Part shown: in pieces, positions 22,321-32,648 of the stretch | Layout: each line of letters begins with the position of its first letter | How positions within the stretch are numbered: position 1 is the first letter of the stretch | NCBI GenBank assembly: GCA_000149265.1 | Contig: CH003217.1 | Coordinates: 613,174 to 677,173 of the forward strand | Reading direction: 5' to 3' | DNA from: Ciona savignyi | Lineage: Eukaryota; Chordata; Ascidiacea; Phlebobranchia; Cionidae | Length of the DNA: 64,000 nt | The notes under the pieces: generated by a model | Database searches by the model: none | Seen by the model: only the letters and a program-made list of their open reading frames with translations | Told to the model about the DNA's origin: nothing | Program-made: the position numbers and the translations under genes

Positions 22321-23975
22321 ATGAATTTCTATAAGATGTTGGTCTATTTTTGTGGTTTAGACATTGTTGTTTCAGGTAAGCCTTTTTTGCAAGAATATAT
22401 TATGTGATTTTAAATCCTTTTTAAATTCGTTATATCTATGGCAGAAATGACAACTCAGAAGGGACAAACTGAAATTCATTCGAATTCGGATTCGTTGACG
22501 AAAATGGAGTTTATAAGTTATCAAATGTGCATAAATATTATACCTATTAGAGTCAAAGCATCAGTAGAGACCTACCATACATCCTTGCCGCACAATTTTA
22601 AATTAACAGTGGGTGATATTGACTCCTCTGGGTTTTGGGTTAAACTGGAGCGCACTGACCAGTCTACAGGCTGGCAGGCTCATCTTGTTTTCCATTGGGT
22701 GTTATATCTTGAAGGTTAGTAAAGTTTTATTATATCCAAGTTACGGTTAAACGAACTTTCATAGTTGTTTAAAGGTAGCCCAAGCGAGGTATACAATTTT
22801 CCTCGTGCTGATCAAGTGACGGATTACGTTCGATATCGTTTAAATGTGCCCAGTCTTTCTGCTGCCACTGTTTGCATGTGGTTTCGAACCTCTAGCTTCA
22901 GCTACGATACTTTGTTGAGCTACGCAACCAGTGATTCCCGAAATAACGAAGTGCGGATAAGGCTAAAAGGTTCAACGCGGATCGACTTTTACGTGGACAA
23001 TACTAGAGCAAAATTATTCCACATTACGGATATAGCCAACAAATGGGTACGAGCAATCGTTTACAGTTGATACTTTCCTTTGTGCTTAGTTTAAAGAGAA
23101 AATATTTGTTTTATTGTAATAATCAAAGTGTTTTGCTGGTTTATCTATTATTAACGAAATGCTTCGTTACGTCTACTGCCAGGGTCTACAACAGTAGACG
23201 TGGCACAACAGGACTGGCGTGCAATTCTACCAGTACTAAAATTTTTCATTAGTTTACACAACTGGCTATTAAATTGTGAACAATATTTATATACATATTA
23301 AAATGTAATATTAAAACCCAGTGCACAAGTTGTCTGCCAAATCTCACAACCAGTCACTTTAAAAGGTCTAAATATTATGCGAGGCAAGTATTAAAAAAAC
23401 GCGCGGTACAATTTCAATTTCAAATAAACAGTGTGGTGATTTCAATGCAACATGATTTATCGATTGTAATTGTTCATCAGACACATATGTGCGTTTGGTT
23501 TTCAACACAAACATCACAAGTTGGAATGTACATCAATGGTACCAGCGTAGGGAGTTTCCCGTACAGTGGTGGGGTAATGCGAGGTGGAGGATCAATGATA
23601 TTGGGACAAGACCAGGACCGAGTGAATGCACGTGATCTTCAAGCTCATCAATCCTTCAAGTCGGTTGTTTTAAATAAAAAAATAAATTATTAAGTTGTTT
23701 ATGAACTGTAGCGGTAACACACATGCAATAGAAACCGTATATTAAAAATCACTTGTCAAACTACTGGTACTTACATTCTTCTTATTATTTATTTATTTCA
23801 CAAGGGACAGATCATGAGTCCAATGATCTGGGCTCGTGTTCTTAACCAATCGGAGATCGATGACATCATTCAACTATGCGTTTGCCCACGTGATCCAGTA
23901 ATGGCGATGACGATCGACAATATGGAGCTGCATGGTGCAGCGGAATACTTATCAACCGACTGCATCACTGTGTGA
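22321..23975 (+). CDS. B2: lectin-like/pentraxin gene with a displaced exon 5 acceptor
   Basis: Exons: 22321-22375, 22445-22714, 22775-23046, 23481-23659, and exon 5 homologous to 23804-23975. Signal peptide MNFYKMLVYFCGLDIVVS. Exons 1-4 are open and close to B1, including the 60-base intron 2. At exon 5 the usual acceptor CACAG/GGGACAG reads CACAAGGGACAG. The only AG now ends at 23804, so splicing there drops one base and brings a stop after about three codons (the frame runs DRS then TGA). The product would then lack the last pentraxin strands. Either this copy is non-functional or it makes a shortened protein. Its 3' flank is one arm of the palindrome centred near 25.6 kb. Confidence 0.7.
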
Positions 23976-24690
23976 AATTCTCAGCTTAGGAGCGTTTGGA
24001 TGAATATCGCCTTGTGTACGCGATTTTGTTATTTTATTATTAAAGTAAAATTTACTCTTAAATGTAAACCTTATTATTAAAAATTAACTTAATGAACTTT
24101 CTTTTCTGCAGATTGACCACTTCACATCAATAACGATTCATTGCGCCTAGAAAGTTTACTTTGGTCTAGCAAAATAAATCCACTTTCAATTGGTCAACCT
24201 TTTCGGCTGGTAAATGTAAGAAGAAGGAACCAATTGAACAGCTTATTATGGAATTTTCTTTTTTTTTAATTTCTTTTGTCGAAAAACTTCGAAATGTCCT
24301 ATGGTAAAGTCGTATTACAATTCTCGGGTTATAATTTCCTAGTGATATATCTAAATGCATAAAATCAGATTTCAGAAACATGTTGTTCGATTTTTTATTC
24401 TATGACGATTTTTCATCCTATAGCCCCGTCTCTCATGTAACAATTTTATTTCGTGTTTTTTTCTTATCTACTATATGGCTATACACTTAGTGTTTTGGCA
24501 TGTAAATATTTTAATGAAACTTAATTTAAATTGATTAAAATGTAATTCTGTTATGGTAAATTCATTTTTAAAATTAAAGATTCTACGAATAGATTTTTTA
24601 ATAATTACCTTTACCGGTATATGACGCTGTTGGCGTGTGCTTATGATAGGCCATGTGCAGCAGAATAAAAAAGCATGTATGACATATAGA
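23976..24690. repeat. 3' flank of B2, left arm of palindrome 1
   Basis: Reverse-complement matches to 26480-27215 include GGTAAAGTCGTATTAC, the AATGCATAAAATC stretch and GGCCATGTGCAGCAGAA. It is also paralogous to 44601-45030. Confidence 0.65.
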
Positions 24691-24694
24691 AACG

Positions 24695-26150
24695 TTAATA
24701 GTTACATGTTTTGTGCGTATTGGTATACATATGTGCACCTGCTGGCATATTATTCATTAAATGTATGTCGTTTCTTCCCGTGTCGATTACTTGTCTGGTA
24801 CGGTCACCATAACTTTTCTTCAGTCGGTTAAAATAAACAGTTTGAATTTTGACATGTTTGTACACAAATTTATAATTCACTGGTGGTATTGCTTTTTTAA
24901 TTTCAAAAGGGCCGCTAAAACAAAAATGAAATTTTTTTTTGTCTTGTTTTCGTAGAACTGTGTGGCGTAACATGACAACCTCGCCGAATTGATACATTGT
25001 GTCGTTGTTATTTTTAGATTGTTATAGTGGTACCGCGTCACCTCCAGATGACAGAGTCATTGATTCGTAGTCAACAACACAGCAACCGTCTTGGAAGAAA
25101 TTCGTCCCCAGTATGACATCTTCCGTTAAGTTGTTTGCGACGTATACTTTCGTAACCATTTTTGTTTGTGCAACCTGAATTGTGACATAAGTAGTCCCAA
25201 CCACACTTCTTTTGTGGCCATTGGCACCGACAAACGATTCACTTTCGAAGCATGGATATAACTTAGATTTTACCTCGCGATCGACATCGCAGTTATCGAT
25301 GCTCCCATGTCTACCGGAGCGAACACTGGTGTATCAATTACATTTATACACACATACCGGTGATGCTCGATGAATAAGATATTTAATCGGTGGGTTGTAA
25401 AATACCTGTCGGGGCGCATTGATCGCATGTTGTGGTCATGACACTGTTTTAATTGAACACTGCAGTAAAGACTTATATGGCCAGGTCTTACGCAGAGGTA
25501 ACATAATCGTACAGTTTGCTTCCGCTGGCCTAAGTGTTCACTCTGATCATTGTTATTGTTGGATTTTTTGATTTGCTGAATGTCATTTTGCAACTCTATT
25601 ATCAATGTTTTTAGTTGTGCAATTTCATCGATTTTAATCTAGCTCATCTGGCAACGGTCCCATTGTGGGTTGTGGTAAGAAAATACCTTATGAGGAAAGC
25701 AGAGACTTAGTGGCATCCATAAATTTTGGGATTGTCGCGCCGGCATGTTCCCGCAAAATTCTTTCTTGATTTCTAAGACCGCTGATAAATACTTAAAACA
25801 TTTCTTCATTCTGTGTCGTAAATTTTTAGTTTTGTTTGAATAGGCCATTTCCCATGTTTAAAACGGCTGTTATAAAATTTCGCTCGAATTCACCGATGGC
25901 TTATGTGCGTTGGAACAATTTCTAGTTCTTGCTATCGAACACGTGGCAGCGCTTGATCATTTATTTAACTGGTTGTATGTGCAATTGTACAATGGTCCGT
26001 CGTTATCTTTCATTTCAAACTATATTTCGTGCGGTCGGCTGGACAAAAAGCAATATCTTCTTGTTGGTTTGGTTGCAAAAACACTGTTGGAAAAGCCCTT
26101 AACGAAAAATGAATTAAAATCCTGTACCAAAACGTATTACGGCGCTGGGT
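24695..26150 (-). mobile_element. Ty3/Gypsy-like LTR retroelement fossil, copy 1
   Basis: A broken old element on the minus strand. Parts recognised, in element order: a gag-like region (about 26150-25520), a CCHC zinc knuckle of the C-x2-C-x4-H-x4-C type (25462-25503), a retropepsin active-site-like motif (25297-25311), a protease flap/ILG-like region (about 25022-25204), and an integrase C-terminal GPF-type domain (about 24760-24997) with a VYFNRL tail. Reverse transcriptase and the integrase core were not recognised. It carries several breaks, and I did not identify intact long terminal repeats. It sits at the centre of an inverted repeat made by the B2 and B3 tails, and a second, shorter copy occupies the same place between B4 and B5. 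Confidence 0.7.
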
Positions 26151-26479
26151 AAAAAAATGTGCCATCCAAAATTACTAAAACTTCAATAAAAAAGTCACTG
26201 CTGGACTACAGGTCCTCTGTGGTCTTCACTTGTTACACTTTTAAATCGTGTTCTCGTTAACCTGTAGTCAGAACCTCTCTTCACAGCGTATTATGCATGT
26301 TATAAACAATGACGAACATACGGAAGCATTACCGATAAAAAAGGGTGTACTTTTATTATATCCCAATACAAATTCTTTAATTGGTTCGTGTGATGCTTGT
26401 GTATAATTGGTAAATTTTGTAAAATAACCGATGATGTGGATTGTGTCGCCCCGAAGTTTTAAACTGTTGATTGGTATGT
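26151..26479. other. Possible end region of the retroelement fossil
   Basis: Matches 45640-45960 closely (CTACAGGTCCTCTGTGGTCT, GTTCTCGTTAACCTGTAGTC). It lies between the gag-like part and the right palindrome arm, so it may be the element's terminal or leader region. No coding assignment. Confidence 0.4.
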
Positions 26480-27215
26480 TACTAGTAACGTTTTTAAATG
26501 TCAGGCATGCTTTTCTTTTCTGCTGCACATGGCCTATCATGAAGTACACACCAACAGCGTCATCTACCAGTAAAGGCAATTATTAAAAATCTATTCGTAG
26601 AATCTATCCGTAGAATCCTTAATTTCAAATATGGATTTAACAGAATTACATTTTATTCAATTTAAATTTAGTTATATAAAAAAAAATTACACAGCAAAAC
26701 ATTGAGTGTAGACCAACATATATTAGATTCGTAAAACAAACAAAATAAAATTGTTACATGGGAGACGGTTCATTTGCAATTACATCATGCTTTGGCGACC
26801 AAAACATGAAAAATCAAGATACTGCTAAAATCTGATTTTATGCATTTAGATTTATCACTAGGAAATTATAACCCCGAATTGTAATACGACTTTACCATAG
26901 CACATTTCGAAATTTATCGACAAATTAATAGTTAAAAAAAATTAAAATTCAACAATAAGCTGGTCATTTGGTTCATTCTTCCCACATTTACCAACCGAAA
27001 AAGTTTTCCAAGTAAAAGTGAATTTACAAAAGTAACCTTTTTATGCGCAAAAAATCGTTATAGATGTGGGGGGGGTCAATCTGCAGAAAAGAAGTTCGTT
27101 AAATAAATTCTTAATATTTTGGTTGACATCTAAGAGTAAGTATTAATTCAATAATAATATAATAAATTCTCGTACACAAGACGATATTCATCCAAACGCT
27201 CGTCAGCTGAGAAGT
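26480..27215. repeat. 3' flank of B3, right arm of palindrome 1
   Basis: Inverted relative to 23976-24690. It contains an eight-G run near 27067 that recurs at about 46465 in palindrome 2. Confidence 0.6.
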
Positions 27216-29864
27216 TTACACAGTAATGCAGTCGGTTGATAAGTTTTCCGTTGCACCATGCAGCTCCATTTTGTCAATCGTCATCGCCATTACTGGATCA
27301 CGTGGGCAAATACATAGCTGAATGATTTCATCGATCTCCGATTGGTCAAGAACACGAGCCCAGATCATTGGACTTATGATCTGTCCACTGAGGAAAAAAA
27401 TAAGAACAAGAACATAAGTACCAGTAATTTGACAAGTAATTTTTAATATACGGGATCTATTGCATGTACGTTACCGCTACAGTACATAAACAAATTAATA
27501 ATTTATTTCTATATTTAAAACATCCGACCTGAATGATTGTGAAGCTTGAAAACCACCTGCATTCACTCGGTCCTGGTCTTGGCCGAATATCATCGATCCT
27601 CCACCTCGTATTACCCCACCATTGTACGGGAAACTCCCTACGCTATTACCATTGATGTACATTCCAACTTGTGATGTTTGTGTTGAAAACCAAACGGCAC
27701 ATATGAGTCTTTAAAACACATACAATCGATAAAGCATGTTGCAATAAAATCACCCACATCACATGAGAAAAGCGTAACAAAGAATTTCTTGAATAGTAGA
27801 TAAACTAGCAAAACACGTTGATTATCATATTTAAAAAAAATTATCTTAAGCGAAAAACAATGTTTAAATATTGACAAGTTTTAATTTTGTTATCAAAATA
27901 TCATTGGTCTTGAAGATTTTGGATGTAAACTGCCAGAAGGTCTTGACTAAGGAAAGTATTAACTCTAACGGAATGCACTTACCCACTTGTCGGCCATATC
28001 CGTGATGTGAAATAATTTTGCTCTGGTATTATCCACGTAAAAGTCGATCCTCGTTGAATCTAATAGCCCTATCCACAATTCATTATCCCGGGCATCACTT
28101 GTTGCGTAGCTCAGCAAACCATCGTTGATGAAACTAGAAGTTCGAAACCACATACAAACAGTGGCAGCAGAGAGGCTAGGCACATTTGAACGATATCGAA
28201 CGTAATCCGTCACTTGATCAGCACGAGGGAAATTGTATACCTCGCTCGGACAACCTTTGGAAGAAATGAAATATTTAAAACAATACTTTATAACAATTAT
28301 ATTACACAAAATCCACCGATGTTGTAAATGTGTGGAAAAGTTGTTTATTGTACTACATGAACCATTTTAATACGTATACTTAATGCTTGAACCTCATTTA
28401 ACACGTATATATCTATCAACACCACACCACTGCTATGTGCTCCGTCTTGTCGTCAGACTACCATATCGGTCTTTAATTTGCATTTGGGTTATAATTTGAG
28501 CTTACTTTTAAATATATACCATATGAAGTGAAGTAAAGTTAGAATGTGTCAACAACCACCATAAAAGTGTTCAACGTTTGGGAAATCGCAAGAAATTCAA
28601 TTCTGATAAAACTGCTAATGAGCCTTATCTATATAAAAAAGAAGGAAATGACCGATCGAGTTGAATCTTGTATATTCTTTAACGGCCACTATTTTGGGAC
28701 TGACATAGATTTGTCACTTTAATACACTAAAAAGTATCAAATACAACTGACGATAAAATTAATACACTAAAAATAATCAAATACAACTGACGATAAAGTT
28801 AGAACACTAAAAAGTATAAAATACAACTGACGATAACATTAATATACACTAAACAACTAATCATTCAATACGAACAAACATGCAGACTTTCAATACCCAT
28901 TATCTTCATTCGTTTTTCAGGAAATCCACATAACCCCAACCTCATGCACAGACATTAAACTTTTTTAAGTGTTAGCTACTGTGTAATAAATATGTAGTGT
29001 ATTTGGTCATATTTCAATAAATATACCAAACTTTATTGAGAAAAAATGTAATGTTTGGGTAGGTAACTGGGAACAAATTACTCTCTGAGTTCAGAAACAA
29101 ACGTTAACACTTTGCATCAGATAACCTTAGGTAACTAGGGAACCCGTCACTTTTGCTTGCTGAAACAAATAATGTGCACTCAAAAGGGGCTTTTAAGTAA
29201 AGTGGTAGTTAATACGTGATTAACACTTAGTGGTATTCAGAAATGATAACTGACTGTTTTTTAAAATGAATTTCGAATAGTGCAAAATGTTTGAATTTAA
29301 TTTAACACTTTACTCATGACCACCAAATTGCTCGATGAAATATTTTTCTGCGCGTTGTTCACCCAAGAAAAATATTTTAAATAAAATATTGAATTTTAAA
29401 GGTAGGTCTATTTTTTGAATAAACAACTATGAAAGTTCGTTTAATCACAAGTTGGATATATTAAAACTGTACTTACCTTTAAAATATATCACCCAATGAA
29501 CAACAAGATGAGCTTGCCAGCGTTTAGACTGGTCAGTGCGCTCCAGTTTGACCCAAAACCCAGAGGAATCAATATCACCCACAGTTAGTTTAAATGTGTG
29601 CGGCAAAGATGGATGGTAGGTCTCTACTGATGCTTTGACGGTGAATGGTACAACATTAATGCACATTTTATAGCTTATAAACTCCATTTTTGTCAATAAA
29701 TCCGAATTCGAATGAATTTCAGTTTGTCCCTGCTGAGTTGTCATTTCTGCCATAGATATAACGACAAGGACTTTAAAATCCCATATATATTTTTTCAAAA
29801 AAGGCTTACCTGAAACAGCAATGTCTAAACCACAAAGAAAGACCAACATCACAAAGAAATTCAT
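27216..29864 (-). pseudogene. B3: lectin-like/pentraxin gene with a frameshift in exon 4
   Basis: Minus-strand exons: 29864-29810, 29746-29477, 28254-27983, 27708-27529, 27387-27216. Exons 1-3 and 5 are open with good splice sites (MNFFVMLVFLCGLDIAVS signal peptide; FTVKASVETYHPSLPHTF in exon 2; SSFINDGLLSYATSDARDNE in exon 3). Exon 4 is 180 bases instead of 179. An extra C after the HMC codons (near 27697) shifts the frame, and a stop follows soon after. Intron 2 is about 1.2 kb, far longer than the 60 bases in B1 and B2, and holds a 40-base tandem repeat. B5 is its partner in the second block, with the same long intron, and does not carry the exon 4 insertion. Confidence 0.75.
28716..28850. 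repeat. 40-base tandem repeat in intron 2 of B3
   Basis: About three copies of a unit beginning AATACACTAAAAAGTATCAA and ending ACTGACGATAAAATT. The paralogous site in B5 (48448-48545) has about two. Confidence 0.8.
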
Positions 29865-30019
29865 ATTTATATACGGATACTTATGAAAATATTAAACGTT
29901 ACCTGTAGAAGAGAACTATCTTAATTACCTATGAGCAAGTTTAGTTAAATAAAGTACTTCTAGAGAAATAGTAGTCTTACACAATAAAATCTCAATTATT
30001 TCTGTCAACACCTCTCATA

Positions 30020-30148
30020 TGTGACGCTTAACTTTAAACATACATTCTCGAAAATTAGTGAGAAACTTTTAGGTTAACACTTTCGGTGTCAACAGAAATG
30101 CCGCGGATGTTGATGATGTCATTTACTACACCATTGCATTTACGTCAC
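30020..30148 (-). promoter_or_regulatory. Conserved upstream module of B3
   Basis: Minus-strand version of the class B block (CATCATCAACATCCGCGGC, GTTGACACCG, GCGTCACA). The partial gene P1 starts about 250 bases beyond it on the other strand. Confidence 0.55.
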
Positions 30149-30189
30149 TAAAGTTAAACAAACAAATTAAAAAATCTCGTAATCGATCT

Positions 30190-30401
30190 TAGATGTAGTA
30201 GTGTGACGCAGACACGGAGCACATAACAGTGGTGTGGTATTTATAGATAGCTACGTGTTATATTGATGTACAAGCGTTAAGTAATTGTTTTAAAATGGTT
30301 CATATAGTACAATGAACAACTATTCCACACAGTTACAAAATTGGTTAATCTTTTTTAATATAATGATTATGAAGTTTTTAAATATTCCATTTCTTCTAAA
30401 G
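30190..30401. repeat. Inverted duplicate of B3 intron 2 sequence, leading into P1
   Basis: Reverse complement of about 28260-28470 (shared AGCACATA, GGTGTGGTATTTATAGAT, ACAACTATTCCACA). It shows P1 was formed by an inverted copy whose break lies inside intron 2, so exons 1-2 were never included. Confidence 0.55.
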
Positions 30402-31493
30402 GTAGTCCGAGCGAGGTATACAATTTCCCTCGTGCTGATCAAGTGACGGATTACGTTCGATACCGTTCAAATGTGCCTAGCCTCTCTGCTGCCACCGTTT
30501 GCATGTGGTTCCAAACCTCTAGCAACAGCGACGACTCTTTGCTGAGCTACGCAACCAGTGATGCTCGGAATAATGAAAAGCGGATAGGGCTATTAGGTTC
30601 AACGCGGATCGACTCTTACGTTTATAATACTAGAATAATTATTTCACATCACGGATATAGCCAACAAATAGGTACGATCAATCGTTTAGAGTTGATACTT
30701 TTCTTTGTGCTTAGTTTAAAGAGAAAATGATGGTTTTATTATAAAAATCAACGTGTTTTGCCCGTTTGTCTATTATTAACGAAATGCTTCGTTACGTCTA
30801 CTGCCAGGGTATACAACACCAGACGTAGCACAACAGGACTAACGTGTAATTCTACCAGTACACACAATTTTCAATAGTTTACACAATTGGCTACTTTAAT
30901 TTGTGAACCTTATTTATATACATAATAAAATGTAATATTAAAACTCAGTGCACAAGTTATCTGCGGAATCTCCCAACCAGTCACTTTAAAACCTCTAAAT
31001 ATTATGCGAGGCAGGTATTAAAAAAACGCGCGGTACAATTTCAATTTTTAATAAACAATGTAGTGATTTTAATGCAACATGCTTTATCGACTGTAATTGT
31101 TTTTTTTACAGACACATATGTGCGTTTGGTTGCGGGTGGTTTTTAAGCTTCACAATCATTCAGGTCGGATTTTTTAAAACAAGAAATAAATTATTTTGTT
31201 TTATTAATAAATTATTAATGAACTGTAGCGGTAACGTACATACAATAGAAACCTGTTTTAAAAATCACTTGGTAAATTATTGGTACTTACGTGGTTGTTC
31301 TCAATTTTTACTTCCAAATGGGACAGATAATGAGTCCAGTGATCTGGGCCTCGTGTTCTTAAACCAATCGGAGATCGATGACATCATTCAGCAATGCGTT
31401 TGCCCACGTTATCAAATAATGACGATGACGATTGACAATATGGAGCTGCATGGTGCAGTGGAATACTCGTTTATCAACTGCATTATTTTGTAA
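30402..31493 (+). pseudogene. P1: partial lectin/pentraxin copy, exons 3-5 only
   Basis: Exon 3 starts at 30402 and reads VTDYVRYRSNVPSLSAATVC, CMWFQTSS, RNNEKRIGL, then loses the family frame near its 3' end. Exon 4 (from about 31113) keeps only the first codons and the last part; the middle, including the calcium loop, is deleted. The exon 5 acceptor AG is lost, and an extra base shifts the frame of exon 5 (ending NCIIL at 31493). There are no exons 1-2. P2 at 50081 has the same exon 4 deletion, so the deletion is older than the block duplication. Confidence 0.75.
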
Positions 31494-32343
31494 GATTCTT
31501 ATCTGAGGAGCGTTTGGATGAATATCGTCCCATGTACGCGAATTTATTATTTTATTATTGATGTAAAACTTACTCCTAGTTAGATGTAAACCTTATTATT
31601 GAAAAATTACTTAACGAACTTTTATTCTCAGATTGACCACTAATTGTAAAGCATCGCTCTGGGTGACAATGACTCCTCAAATTTGGGGTTTCCCGATTTG
31701 GTGGGATCAAGAACAAATACAGTATATGCGCAGCTCTTTGGCTTGTGTGTGAGGTGCGCAAGTACAAATGGCATGCCAAATTATTTTTTGTATTGCAAGG
31801 TATTAAAAGACAATACACAAAAAAATAATACATCGGATGATGTGAAAATTTCACGACATAACTAAGTGCTCAGATGAGTCAATGTATTTGAAACATATTG
31901 TTGTAATTAATTTTTTTATGATATTCAGCCTGTATAAAATGTTACACATACCAAATTTGATTGACCTATGGGTGTCTTTGCTTGCTCACATGGATAACGG
32001 CGTATAGTAATAGCTTAGTGGCTCCGACGTCTGGAGATATTCCAAATTTTGAAACTTTGGTAGTGGCTTTAAGTTCAAGGTAAATATCAGCTAAAGAAGA
32101 ATGGTTTGTTTTCTTGATCATGGTTTGCCACAAATGCCGTGTCAACGTTTTAAACGACAGCAATTTACTGTGGTCGATTCGGTCTGGAAAGTGCATTTAC
32201 ACTTTATATCCGATATACGGCTGGATAATACAATTGATTATATACAAATAAAATAGTATTCTTTAGTGAAATAAAGTATATCAGATTGGAAACATATTCT
32301 TAGCTCAATCAAGTAAAATAGTAACTTGTTCGCCCTATCTTAA
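31494..32343. other. Region between P1 and C1; no gene
   Basis: Duplicated at 51161-52092. It contains AATTTGGGGTTTCCCGATTT and ACATCGGATGATGTG landmarks in both. No coding signal was recognised; one copy has a roughly 100-base insertion relative to the other (near 51450). Confidence 0.5.
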
Positions 32344-32472
32344 TGACGTAAATGCAATGGTGTAGTAAATGACATCACCAACATCCGCAGCATTTCTGTT
32401 GACACCGCGAGTGTTAAGTTAAATCTTTCCAACTAATAATCGGGAGTTAGCTATTTTGATTGAAGCGTCACA
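32344..32472 (+). promoter_or_regulatory. Conserved upstream module of C1
   Basis: ATCACCAACATCCGCAGC, TTTCTGTTGACACCGCGAG and AAGCGTCACA; class C form of the block. Confidence 0.55.
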
Positions 32473-32648
32473 GGAGAGAAGTGTTTATGCCAATAGCCGT
32501 GGTTAGTTACAGTGCATCAGTAGCATTTCTCTAGGAGTATTTTATTTAATCAAACTTGTATTTAGTGAAGAATCGTAGTTGTACGGGAAATAAAATAAGA
32601 ATCCTAGTTTACAGTTCACGTTTAATATTGTTTAATTCTCAACTAAAT

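Noticed and set aside
25910-26152. Plus-strand frame of 80 codons inside the fossil region
   Set aside because: It is the opposite-strand shadow of the gag-like part of the Gypsy fossil, which runs on the minus strand.
28716-28850. Tandem repeats considered as a CRISPR array
   Set aside because: The units are contiguous without unique spacers and the DNA is clearly eukaryotic; it is a minisatellite.
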